Assembly (NCBI GenBank): GCA_001603275.1
Contig: LUYM01000020.1
Coordinates: 1-64,000, forward strand
DNA: 64,000 nt
From: Actinomycetales bacterium Actino_02
GTDB lineage: Bacteria > Actinomycetota > Actinomycetes > Propionibacteriales > Propionibacteriaceae
Direction: 5' to 3'
The translations under genes were made by a program, and so were the position numbers. The notes below the pieces were generated by a model that had not been told where the DNA came from, made no database searches, and saw only the letters and a program-made list of their open reading frames with translations. How positions within the stretch are numbered: position 1 is the first letter of the stretch; each line of letters begins with the position of its first letter. Positions 1 through 9,500 of this stretch are shown in pieces.

Positions 1-35
1 GGGCGCGGCGTGCCGCCGGTCGGCGGCTGCTCGGG

Positions 36-1313
36 GTGACCGGGCTCCGTGGGATCACGGCGGCCCTGGCCCGGATCGGCCGAGTCGGCTGGGATCGGGC
101 CTTGACGGCATGGGAGCGGATTGACCCGGTGCTTGCCGGGCTTGCCAAGCGACTGGAGGTCGTCTCGCCGCTGGGCTGGACGCTGCTGGTCGCCGGCACT
201 GCGTCGTGGCTGATCGCGAGGCGTCTGGGCTGGCTCGAGTTCAGCTATATCGCCGCGGTCTTCACCATCCTGCTCGGGTTGTCGGCACTGTTCACCATCG
301 GCAGACTGCGCCTCGAGGTCCGGCGCGAGGTCGATCCGCTCCGCGTGGTGGTCGGAGAGTCCGCGGCCGTGCGGCTGGAGATCACCAATCGTGCGGCCAC
401 CCCGCTGCTGCCGATCGGGATCGAAATGGCCGTCGGGTCAGCCGTGGCTCGCTACACGACGCCGATGCTCGTTCCCGGGGCCTCGCATGAGGAGCTCACC
501 CTCATTCCAACGCAGCGGCGCGGCGTGGTGCTGATCGGTGAAGTGAAGAGCCAACGTGGCGATCCATTCGGGGTGTTCCGTCGGGAGGTCGCCTGGACCG
601 ACGCGGTGGAGATGTTCGTCCATCCCCGGACGGTCCCGCTGGAGCCGCTCGGAGCGGGGCTCCTGCGCGACTTGGAGGGCCGGACCACCAACGAGATCTC
701 GATGAGCGATCTGGCCTTCCACACCTTGCGCGAGTACGTCCCCGGCGACGACCGCCGCTACATCCATTGGCGGTCATCGGCCAAGGCCTCGGCTGCGTCC
801 GGCACCGGCTCGTTCCTGGTGCGCCAGTTCCTGGACACCAGGCGATCCCACGTCGCCGTCGTGGTGGATGTGAACCCGGCGGCCTACACCGACCCGGAGG
901 AGTTTGAACTGGCCCTCTCCGCTGGGGCGTCGATCACCATGCGCGCGATCACCGACGAGATGGATCTCACCGTGGTGTGCGGAGAGCATGCGGCGGTACA
1001 GCCGGTTCCGCACGTCGCCCTGGACACGTTCGCCCGCGCCGAGCTGAAGGCGTGGACCTTGGGCAAGGCGGCTGGGCGGTTGCTGAAGCTGGCACCCGAC
1101 GCGAGCGTTGTCCTGCTGATCACCGGTGCACTGACCGACTTTGCCGAGCTGAATCACGCCCGGGCGTTGCTTCCCTTCGAAGTGAATGCCGTCGCACTTC
1201 AGGTTCGCCGCGGATCGACCCCGCAGCTGAGGCAGGCCGGGCAGATGCCGCTGATCGGGATCGGGTCGCTCTCAGATCTGGCTCCTGTTCTGGCGAAGGG
1301 AGGCATCGCGTGA
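36..1313 (+). CDS. DUF58 domain membrane protein, first gene of the T7SS-like operon
   Basis: A 425-residue DUF58 protein. Two membrane segments lie at about residues 46-88, and the family signature REYVPGDDRRYIHWRSSAK is at about 232-250, just before a VWA-like strand (VAVVVDVN, about 273). DUF58 proteins usually sit with MoxR AAA+ ATPases and membrane transglutaminases in envelope-linked operons. The next gene is such a transglutaminase; a MoxR gene would be expected just upstream, outside the window. The GTG at 36 overlaps a stop of another frame at 37-39, fitting a 4-bp coupling with the preceding gene. The frame stays open to the window edge, so a longer N-terminus is possible. Confidence 0.85.
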   Translation: MTGLRGITAALARIGRVGWDRALTAWERIDPVLAGLAKRLEVVSPLGWTLLVAGTASWLIARRLGWLEFSYIAAVFTILLGLSALFTIGRLRLEVRREVDPLRVVVGESAAVRLEITNRAATPLLPIGIEMAVGSAVARYTTPMLVPGASHEELTLIPTQRRGVVLIGEVKSQRGDPFGVFRREVAWTDAVEMFVHPRTVPLEPLGAGLLRDLEGRTTNEISMSDLAFHTLREYVPGDDRRYIHWRSSAKASAASGTGSFLVRQFLDTRRSHVAVVVDVNPAAYTDPEEFELALSAGASITMRAITDEMDLTVVCGEHAAVQPVPHVALDTFARAELKAWTLGKAAGRLLKLAPDASVVLLITGALTDFAELNHARALLPFEVNAVALQVRRGSTPQLRQAGQMPLIGIGSLSDLAPVLAKGGIA

Positions 1314-3682
1314 GAGTGCTCAGCCCTGACGCAGCGGGGACGGGCAGAACCCGGACGATGACCACCCGCCTGGTCGCGCTGCGTCCCTCGCCCACCGACC
1401 TTCTGGACGCGTCCTTCCTGCTGGTTCTGGTGCTGCTGGGCCTGCTCGGTTTCGCGACCTCCTTCGACTCGGCCCGCTACCTGATCCTCGGCCTGTTCGG
1501 GACCGTCCTCGGCCTCCTGCTCGCTCACCTGAGCAATGTGCTGCGCTGGCACTGGACGGTGCCGTTGCTCGCCGCAGCTGCCTTGTACCTGGTGCTGGGC
1601 GGGGCTCTCGCCGTCCCCGACGGGCTCCTTGCCGGCTTCATCCCGTCGCTGGCCACCTTCAGCGCGTTGATCTCGCTGCTGATCGGTGGCTGGAAGGAGC
1701 TGCTGACCACTCTGGCGCCGCTGCCTGGCGACAGTGCCCAGGTGGCGCTGGTCTACCTGATCGGCCTGGTCGCCGGGGCTGCGGGCTTCAGCGTGGCCCG
1801 GCGCTCGCGCTCGACCTGGACGGCTGCTGTCGTCCCCTTCCTTGTCCTGGCCGCATCGATTCTGCTCGGCACCCACGAACCGGCAGCGGTGCTGGCCCAG
1901 GGGCTCGGCTTCGCCGCTATCGCTTTCGGGTGGCTCACCGTGCGTGCCCAACGCCGGCGGCGCCTCGTCGGCACCGGTGCCGCGAACCTGGTGCGCGTCG
2001 GGCTGGGGGTCGGGGTGCTGGTGGTGGCCATCGGCGGCGGCTTCCTGCTGGGGCCGGCCATCGCCGGGGGCCAGCCTGATCGGGTGATCCTGCGCAGCTA
2101 CGTCCAACCGCCCGTCGAGCTGCCGAGCTACACCAGCCCGCTGGTCGGCTTCCCGAAGTACTCCAGTGACGTTCCCGAGCGCAAGCGCTACTACGACGAG
2201 GAACTGGTGTCGATGTCATCCTCGGCGCCCGTTCGGTTGCTCCGGTTCGAGGTGCTTGACTCCTACTCCGGCATCGCCTGGAGCGCCACGGCCGGCGGTG
2301 GCGGCAGCGCCATGACCGCCTTCCAGCGGATGGGCAGCAGCCTGCCGAATCAGCCCTCCGGCGACATCGTCGAGGCCAAGCTCACCATCGCCGGCGCCTA
2401 CGCGGCGATTCCGGAGCTGGCACCGTGGGTGCCGAGTATCGGCCAGGCCAAGGCGATCAGCTTCGCCGGCGACAACGCCGCATCTCATCTGCGCAGCTTC
2501 CGCTTCAATCTCTCGACAGGGCAGGGGCTGGTCCCCGACTCGCTGCGCGCCGGCGACCAGGTGCTGCTCAGTGGGGCTCCGACACCTGAGATCGGTGAAG
2601 GCGAGCTGGTCTCCGGTGGCACTCCCGCGCTGTCGACCTCGGACTCGGAGTTCATCACCGGCTATCTCGGCAAGCTGATCCCCGATACCAAGGCCTCTCC
2701 AGGCGCTCAGTTGCGGCAGGCCATGGCGGCCATGTCCAACGGATACTTCAGCGACGGCACCAAGCCGAAGGAGCTGAACCACGCCTCCGGCCACGACCAG
2801 CGGCGGCTGGCAGCCTTCTTGGCCGATGACGATCTGATCGGCAGCGACGAGCAGTACGCCGCGACGCTGGGCCTGGTGGCGGCGCGGCTGGGATTCCCGT
2901 CCAGGGTGGTCTTCGGCGCCGTCGTCCCGGCCGATGGAGTGGTGCGCGGCAAGGACGTCCACGCCTGGGTCGAGGTCCAGCTCGAAGGTGGGACCTGGGC
3001 GGCCATCCCACCGTCCAGCTTCATCCCCACCCGAAGTCCCGACGAGATCCAGCAGAAGAAGAACCGGGATGCTGCGCCGACGATCGTGCCGCCGCCGAAC
3101 CCGATTCGTCCGCCGTCGACCTTCGAGTCGTGGTTCGAGTTTGACCCCGGTCTGTTGAGTTCCGGATCGGGCTGGGATCGCTTCCTGCAGGTGCTTCTGC
3201 TCATCCTTCGGTGGGCGGGCCCTCCGATTGCCGTACTGGGGCTCATCGTCGGCGGGATCCTTGGAGCCAAGACGCTTCGTCGGCGCCGGCGACGTACCAG
3301 GGGAGCGGTGACAGCTCGGATTGCCGGTGGCTGGCGGGAGGCCATTGACTACGCCCGAGACCTCGGACACCGAGTGCCGCTGGCCGCGACCCGTCAAGAG
3401 CAGGTTCTCGCTCTCGGCCGGGCGGAGCTCGTCGATCTGGCTGCCGTGGCGGATCGAGCGATCTTCGGTCCCGGTGATCCCAGCGAGGAGTCGGTGGATG
3501 CCTACTGGGAGCAAGTGGCGGCGGTGCGAACGCAGCTCTCTCACACGGTCGGTCGCTGGCGACGCTGGGTCGCCCGGCTGAACATGCGGACCTTCCTTCC
3601 GCCGAGACTGGCCGAGCGTGCCGACGGGCTCCGGTTCAGTGCCCTACCGTGGCGCAGAGACGCAGGCGAGGTGACGCCATGA
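1310..3682 (+). CDS. Membrane transglutaminase-fold protein with degenerate catalytic triad
   Basis: A 790-residue TgpA-like (DUF3488/transglutaminase-core/DUF4129) protein. About six membrane helices fill residues 20-220, a transglutaminase-like domain lies at about 430-565, a further helix at about 625-655, and a cytosolic tail follows. The GTG at 1310 overlaps the previous stop (GTGA) and has an AGGGAGG Shine-Dalgarno site at 1297-1303. The usual G-D-C-E-Q-F motif reads G-S-D-E-Q-Y (Asp at about 513), so the nucleophilic Cys is missing. The His is kept (DVHAW, about 551), but the usual D-P-T after it reads I-P-P-S. It is probably a binding or scaffold pseudoenzyme. It is translationally coupled on both sides. 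Confidence 0.85.
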   Translation: MRVLSPDAAGTGRTRTMTTRLVALRPSPTDLLDASFLLVLVLLGLLGFATSFDSARYLILGLFGTVLGLLLAHLSNVLRWHWTVPLLAAAALYLVLGGALAVPDGLLAGFIPSLATFSALISLLIGGWKELLTTLAPLPGDSAQVALVYLIGLVAGAAGFSVARRSRSTWTAAVVPFLVLAASILLGTHEPAAVLAQGLGFAAIAFGWLTVRAQRRRRLVGTGAANLVRVGLGVGVLVVAIGGGFLLGPAIAGGQPDRVILRSYVQPPVELPSYTSPLVGFPKYSSDVPERKRYYDEELVSMSSSAPVRLLRFEVLDSYSGIAWSATAGGGGSAMTAFQRMGSSLPNQPSGDIVEAKLTIAGAYAAIPELAPWVPSIGQAKAISFAGDNAASHLRSFRFNLSTGQGLVPDSLRAGDQVLLSGAPTPEIGEGELVSGGTPALSTSDSEFITGYLGKLIPDTKASPGAQLRQAMAAMSNGYFSDGTKPKELNHASGHDQRRLAAFLADDDLIGSDEQYAATLGLVAARLGFPSRVVFGAVVPADGVVRGKDVHAWVEVQLEGGTWAAIPPSSFIPTRSPDEIQQKKNRDAAPTIVPPPNPIRPPSTFESWFEFDPGLLSSGSGWDRFLQVLLLILRWAGPPIAVLGLIVGGILGAKTLRRRRRRTRGAVTARIAGGWREAIDYARDLGHRVPLAATRQEQVLALGRAELVDLAAVADRAIFGPGDPSEESVDAYWEQVAAVRTQLSHTVGRWRRWVARLNMRTFLPPRLAERADGLRFSALPWRRDAGEVTP

Positions 3683-4737
3683 GTGAGTTGAGCTTGCCGC
3701 AGTTCCCGGCCCTGTACTGGACCGCTCCGGTCGGACCGGGAAAGCGAGTGCTCCGCGGAGTGCTGTCGGGGCTGATCGTGGGGGCCGTCGCTGCGGCGGT
3801 CGCCGCAGTGATCGTGCTCGCAGCCGACCTGGCCAAGGATCTGGTGGTGGTACAAGGGGTGGTCTTCGGCTGCCTGGCGGCGGTGGCCGCCGTGGCAGCG
3901 GTCCTGGACTGCCTGGCCGGAGGATGGCTTCCCGACGCAATCGTCGGAACCCGGCTGGTCAGGGTTGCGGATGGGCGGACGGTCGGCGCGTCCGGATTTG
4001 GCCGGTTGGCCCTTGTCGGACTGCTAGCTGCTGCGACGGCTGGCTTGGCCAATCTCGTCCTCACCGTGCTGGGGCGTGACTCGAATGGGCGGGTGTGGCT
4101 GGACCGGGTGACTGGCACCGCAATGATCGATATTCGCGCTGGTCGCAATGTGCTGGTGGACCCGGTGTCGAGCGCGGAGTTGGAGCGGGCTCTGCGCCCG
4201 GAGGCGCCACCCCGACCTGCCGTCGTTGAAGTGCGCGGCGGAAGTGGCGAGCCTAAGCCGATGCCGCTGGAGGCCCACGACACGCTGGCTTCGCTGCCCG
4301 ATGAGGTGGTCAGACTGGGCGGGATCGGCCCCGGGTACCTCGAAGGCGACCCGACTGTGGTCAGCGGAATGCGCACGTCCGCCCCTCCGCCGTTGCCGGC
4401 ACCTGCCTGGCTGCTGACCTTCGACACGGGGGAGAGCCATCGGTTGCACGGCACCGCGCTGATCGGACGACACCCCGTGGCTCACAGCGGCCACCGAGGG
4501 GCCGAGCTGGTCAAGGTCGCTGACCCGTCAGCCACGATGTCGGGCACTCACCTGGCCATCACGGCCAACGATGTCGGAGTGTGGGTGGAGGACCTCGGCT
4601 CCACCAACGGCAGCGAGATCCGGCTGCCGAGCGGCCGCAAGGTGGCGTTGCCGGTCCGAGTTCGCACGCCGGTCGCCAAAGGCTCTCGGGTCAGACTGGG
4701 CGACCGCTGGATGACGGTGGAAAGGGCACCGGAATGA
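3679..4737 (+). CDS. RDD-like membrane protein with C-terminal FHA domain
   Basis: A 352-residue protein. The N-terminal half looks like an RDD domain: hydrophobic helices at about 25-50, 55-80 and 110-135, and the typical W-L-D-R-V-T-G-T segment near 145. A linker leads to a C-terminal FHA domain at about 255-350, with the hallmarks L-I-G-R-H near 265, S-G-T-H near 291 and L-G-S-T-N-G near 308. FHA domains bind phosphothreonine peptides, so this is likely a membrane-anchored phospho-dependent adaptor for the secretion locus. The ATG overlaps the upstream stop by 4 bp, which rules out a longer in-frame start further upstream. Confidence 0.85.
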   Translation: MSELSLPQFPALYWTAPVGPGKRVLRGVLSGLIVGAVAAAVAAVIVLAADLAKDLVVVQGVVFGCLAAVAAVAAVLDCLAGGWLPDAIVGTRLVRVADGRTVGASGFGRLALVGLLAAATAGLANLVLTVLGRDSNGRVWLDRVTGTAMIDIRAGRNVLVDPVSSAELERALRPEAPPRPAVVEVRGGSGEPKPMPLEAHDTLASLPDEVVRLGGIGPGYLEGDPTVVSGMRTSAPPPLPAPAWLLTFDTGESHRLHGTALIGRHPVAHSGHRGAELVKVADPSATMSGTHLAITANDVGVWVEDLGSTNGSEIRLPSGRKVALPVRVRTPVAKGSRVRLGDRWMTVERAPE

Positions 4738-5750
4738 CCACTCTGAGCTGGGTGCCCGGCGGTGGCTGGGCAGTCGTGACCAGCGACTTCGCGGTCTGGC
4801 TGGCAGGGGAGGCCGACTCCGAGCTCGCTCGAGACTTGTTCGCCTTGGCAGGCCCGGAGGCCTTCAGCGAGGCCGGTGATCTGCTCGCCGTCAGGTCTTC
4901 GAGCTACGCGCTGTTGCAACTGGGTCAGCCCCGGACCATTCGGCGAAGAGGTGGAGCGGCTGCCGTGGCCTGGGGACAGGACGGCTCGCTCCTGAGCGAC
5001 GACGTGACGGCCGCGGTGGGGGTGCGGATCGGGCCGACGGCCGACGGTCCGGCCTTCCCGATCAGTCATGGAGTCGTGGCCTGTGGCGCGGTGATCTGGG
5101 GTTCGCCGCAGGCCCAGGAGTCGCAGCCACCGGCACCCGAGGCGGTGGCTACGCAGCAACCGTCAGGCTTCATCGACTCCGTCCCAGACTGGGTCGCGCA
5201 GGCGGCACCGAACCCCTTCGCGGCGCTGTGGGGAGAGACGATGCGGCGGCCGGTCGAGGCGGCAGCCGTTCGAGTCGTCCGCAACTCTGATGCGGAACCC
5301 GACGTGGAGGCTACGCCGCCCGGTAGACCGGCGGATCCTCCACCGGACCAGCCCGACCTTCCGGTCGGCACCTCGCAGCCACCAGCGAAACCAGTGCCGT
5401 CGTCGACAGCGACCTTGATCGGCAGTGTTCTCGATCTCGAGGAACCTGCGGACGAGTCCGATCACGGCGAGGTGATCGGACCGGGACGGGCCCCCCGGCC
5501 GCTGGCCGGTGCCGAATGCCAGCTGCTGCGGGTGGCCAGCCCAGAGCGTGGCATCTCCCGAAGCCATGTTGCGTTGTCGGTGATCGATGGTCTGGTGCGG
5601 GCCAGGGATCTCGGCAGCAACAACGGGACGACACTGGTCCGCGCCGGCGCTCGCCGGCTGCTGGACACCGAGAGCTGGACGGCACTGCGCAGCGGCGACG
5701 TGCTGGACCTGGGGGAGTCTGTGACCGTCCGGCTGGCAGGTCTGCCATGA
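4734..5750 (+). CDS. FHA domain protein of the T7SS-like locus
   Basis: A 338-residue soluble protein. The first 125 residues form an uncharacterised domain starting M-T-T-L-S-W-V-P-G-G-G-W-A. A Pro/Ala-rich linker follows, then a C-terminal FHA domain at about 220-335 with I-S-R-S-H near 275 and D-L-G-S-N-N-G-T near 294. The Asn following Ser-Asn replaces the more usual Thr-Asn but keeps the FHA pattern. The start overlaps the upstream stop (ATGA). Its place between two other FHA genes suggests one multi-FHA assembly. The N-terminal domain could belong to a protein-phosphatase-associated family, but I cannot identify it. Confidence 0.8.
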   Translation: MTTLSWVPGGGWAVVTSDFAVWLAGEADSELARDLFALAGPEAFSEAGDLLAVRSSSYALLQLGQPRTIRRRGGAAAVAWGQDGSLLSDDVTAAVGVRIGPTADGPAFPISHGVVACGAVIWGSPQAQESQPPAPEAVATQQPSGFIDSVPDWVAQAAPNPFAALWGETMRRPVEAAAVRVVRNSDAEPDVEATPPGRPADPPPDQPDLPVGTSQPPAKPVPSSTATLIGSVLDLEEPADESDHGEVIGPGRAPRPLAGAECQLLRVASPERGISRSHVALSVIDGLVRARDLGSNNGTTLVRAGARRLLDTESWTALRSGDVLDLGESVTVRLAGLP

Positions 5751-6514
5751 GCCGCGTCGAGCTCTCCGGAGAGGCGCTTGCTACCGACGAACTCAGGCTC
5801 GAGTTCGCCGGTGAGTGGTATTCGCTGCATCCTGATCAGGTCTTCGTGATCGGCCGTGAAGGCGACCTGCGGATCGACGACAACCCCTACCTGCACCGCA
5901 GCTTCCTGCGGCTGCAACATGCCAGTGGTCTGTGGTGGCTGATCAACGACGGCAGTCGGCTGGCTGCGACCCTCAGTGATGTCGACGGTCGCGCGCAGTC
6001 ATGGCTCGCGCCCGGTGCACATGTGCCGGTGGTGTTCGGGCACATGTGCCTCACCTTTGCCGCGGGCTCCACGACCTACGAGGTCTATCTGTTCAGTGGC
6101 ACGGCGCCGTTCCTGCCGGGTGGCGAGGCGACGACCCCGAACACCGGCGAGTCGACGATCGGTGCCGTTCCGTTGACGCCGTCCCAGAAGCTGCTCATCT
6201 TGGCTTTGGCCGAGACGCGGCTGCGGCGTATCGGTTCGGGAGCCGTTGAGGTGCCGTCCTCGAGTGCTGCGGCGGCACGTCTGGGCTGGGGACTGACCCG
6301 GTTCACCCGGAAGCTGGACAACGTCTGCGACAAGTTCGACCGGATCGGGGTCGAGGGCCTGCGCGGTGGTGCGGACGGCTACGCCGTCAACCGGCGCGTT
6401 CGCCTCGTCGAATACGCGGTGACGTCCTTGTTGGTGACGGCGGCGGATCTGCCGCTGCTGGACCTAGAGGCTGCGGTGAACCGCGGCTCGATCAGTGATG
6501 GAGGGCTCAGGTGA
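5747..6514 (+). CDS. FHA protein with C-terminal helix-turn-helix-like region
   Basis: A 255-residue protein. The N-terminal part (about 20-115) is FHA-like (V-F-V-I-G-R-E, then L-H-R-S-F-L-R-L) but lacks the strict S-x-x-H: Ser is present and the His precedes it. After a linker, residues about 145-235 form a compact helical region (L-T-P-S-Q-K-L-L-I-L-A-L-A, then A-A-A-A-R-L-G-W) resembling a winged-helix or HTH fold. It may tie phosphorylation to transcription, or the helical part may be a protein interface. It is coupled to both neighbours by 4-bp overlaps. Function unknown. Confidence 0.75.
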   Translation: MSRVELSGEALATDELRLEFAGEWYSLHPDQVFVIGREGDLRIDDNPYLHRSFLRLQHASGLWWLINDGSRLAATLSDVDGRAQSWLAPGAHVPVVFGHMCLTFAAGSTTYEVYLFSGTAPFLPGGEATTPNTGESTIGAVPLTPSQKLLILALAETRLRRIGSGAVEVPSSSAAAARLGWGLTRFTRKLDNVCDKFDRIGVEGLRGGADGYAVNRRVRLVEYAVTSLLVTAADLPLLDLEAAVNRGSISDGGLR

Positions 6515-9500
6515 AGCTCAAGCTGACGGTTCTGCGTGGCGGCAGGGCGCACAACTTGGTGGTGACCGCTGACGGTACCGCCAAGGTCGGCGATATTGCG
6601 GCCGCGCTCTCGGCAGCCAATCCCGGTCAGCCTGGACCGGCGGTCGACCCGAGTTCGGTGACGCTGCTGACAGTGGATGGCCAACGCCAGCGACTGCTGG
6701 ATGCGGGGACATCGCTGATCGACTCCGGGCTGCGCTCAGGGATGAAGGTCGAACTCACCGCCAACCGCCAAAGTGGCTCGTCTGACAAGGGCGGATCAGT
6801 TGCCGTCGTCCGCATCCTCAACGGATCGGCTGCCGGCACCGAGATTCCGCTCCCGGCAGGCTCGGCGACTGTGGGCCGGGTCGAGGGCAATGATGTCGTC
6901 CTTCGCGATGACCTGGTCTCGAAGATGCACGCCCGAATCCAGGTCGGTGACGGAATCGAAATCATCGACCAGAACTCGGCGAACGGAGTCCTTGTCGGAG
7001 GGCAGCGGGTGGGCCGAATCCGGGTGGGTCCCGATGATGTGATCACCCTGGGCGAAACCGAGATCGCCGTGCGTCTGCTCAGGAATGCCGGTGCACCATC
7101 CAGCAGCACCGATATCTCCTTCATCCGGTCGCCGTCGGTGCTCCCACGGGTGGAGCCCAGAGAGATCGACCTGCCGGCCGCTCCAAAGCCCCTGGAGAAG
7201 CAACGGTTCCCTCTGCTTGCGCTCGTCGCTCCGTTGGTCATGGGGCTGGCCATGCTGGCGATCCCCAACACAGGTCGAACCGGCCTCATCTTCGTTGCGC
7301 TCAGCCCGATCATCATGATCGGCACCTTCGTCGACCAACTCATCCGTTCCAAGCGCCGCTACCGCCAGGATGTCTCCAACTTCGCTGAGAATCTGTCGAG
7401 GACTCGAGCCTCTCTGCAGGCGGCACACAGTGCTGATCGGGCGAATCTTCTCACCGTCTACCCCAGCGTCGAGGACTCCTGGAACAGCGCCGTCAGGCTG
7501 GGGCCCGTGCTGTGGTGGCGGCGCCCTGAGCACCCCGAGTTCCTGCAGTTGCGCTTGGGTCTGGGGGATGTGCCCGCGTACTCCGTGCCGAAGCGCTCGG
7601 GGGCGGGCGACGGCGTCGCAGCGTATGAGCAGCAACTCAGCGAACTCGAGCAGGAGTTCGCCACGCTGAGGGACGTTCCCGTGGTGGCGGACCTTCGCTC
7701 CTGTGGCTCGCTGGGTCTGTGCGGAAGCCAGGAGATCCTCGCAGGAGTCGCTCGCGGTGTGGTGGTTGAGCTGATCAGCACGCACTCGCCGGCCGAGGTC
7801 AGCGTGGCCTGCCTCACCTCGCGCAAGGCAACGGAGCGGTGGAGTTGGCTGGAGTGGACGCCGCACACCTCATCCCCACACTCGCCGCTCGGGGACCTTC
7901 ACCTGGCCTCCGACCCGGCCACCGGCGCCCTGCTGGTGGCTCGGCTTGAAGAGCTGATCGATCAGCGTCTGGGGATCGGGCGAGCAGCCTCTCTCCGTGG
8001 ACCTCTGTACAAGGCGGAGCGTCCAGAGCCGGCAACGGTGCCGTCCGTGGTCGTCGTAGTGGACGATCCGCAGGTCGATCAGGCCCGCTTGACGCGAGTT
8101 GCCGAGCGAGGACCGGACGCCGGGGTCTACATGGTGTGGTGTGCGGGCTCTCAGGCGGGTCTTCCGGCTGCGTGCCGCACCTTCCTTGAGGTCGATGCGT
8201 CCGGGTCTCGGACCGGCAATGTGCGGTGGGGCAGAGTGACAACCGCTGTCCAGGTGGAGACGGTGGATGCCGGTGTGGCCGACAAGTTGGGACGGATGCT
8301 CGCTCCTGTGGTGGATGCGGGAGCTCTCATCGAGGACGCCTCGGATCTGCCCAAGTCGGTCTCCATGGTGTCGCTGACCGGGCAGGAGCTCGCGAGCAGC
8401 GTCGACGCTCAGGTGTCCCGCTGGCGGGAGAATCAGTCGATCGTCGACCGGCGAGCCAATGCCCCGCTCAGCCCGTTGAAGCATCCGGTGAGCCTGCGGG
8501 CCTTGGTCGGGCATGCCGGGACCGATAGCTTCGCTCTCGACCTTCGGAGTCAGGGACCCCATGCGCTGGTGGGTGGGACTACCGGCGCGGGCAAGTCGGA
8601 GTTCCTCCAGGCGTGGGTTCTCGGAATGGCCTCGGCCAACTCTCCGGACAGAGTGAGCTTCCTCTTCGTCGACTACAAGGGTGGATCTGCGTTCGCGAAG
8701 TGCCTGGAACTGCCGCACGTGGTCGGTCTCGTCACCGACCTGTCCCCCTACCTGGTGCGGCGGGCATTGACCTCGCTGCGGGCGGAACTGCGCTATCGCG
8801 AGCACCTTCTCAACCGCAAGGCGGCCAAGGATCTGGCTGAGCTTGAGAAGCGGGGCGATCCGGAGTGCCCGCCGAGCCTGGTCATTGTGGTGGACGAGTT
8901 CGCGGCGCTCGTTGGTGAGGTTCCCGAGTTCGTGGACGGCGTCGTCGATGTCGCCCAGCGTGGCCGATCGCTGGGACTGCATCTGATTCTGGCCACCCAA
9001 CGCCCGGCCGGTGTCATCAAGGACAACCTGCGGGCGAACACCAACCTGCGAGTGGCGTTGCGAATGGCTGACGAACACGACTCCGTCGATGTCCTTGGGG
9101 AGAAGACGGCGGCCTTCTTCGACCCGGGCACCCCAGGTCGGGCAGCCGCAAAGACGGGTCCGGGACGGATCGTCCAGTTCCAGGCGGCCTACCCGGGAGC
9201 AAAGACCCCGGCCACGGCGGTAACCGCACCGGTCGACATCATCGAGATGAACTTCGGAGCGGGCGTCGCTTGGCAGGTTCCCGAACGCAAGGTGAACCTC
9301 GACGACCTGGATACCGATATCGAGCGGCTCGTTGCCACGATGTCCAGTGCGGCACAGCATGCGGCTATCCCGAAGCCCCGCAAGCCCTGGCTGGAGCCAT
9401 TGGCGAGTGCCTACGACCTGGGCAAGCTGGATCAGCGACGCGACAGCGAACTCGCCCTTGGGGTGCTTGATGAGCCGAGCAACCAAGAGCAGCGCATCGA

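Noticed and set aside
2843-2860. Active transglutaminase site
   Set aside because: The nucleophilic Cys is replaced by Asp and the acidic partner is also missing, so catalytic activity should not be annotated.
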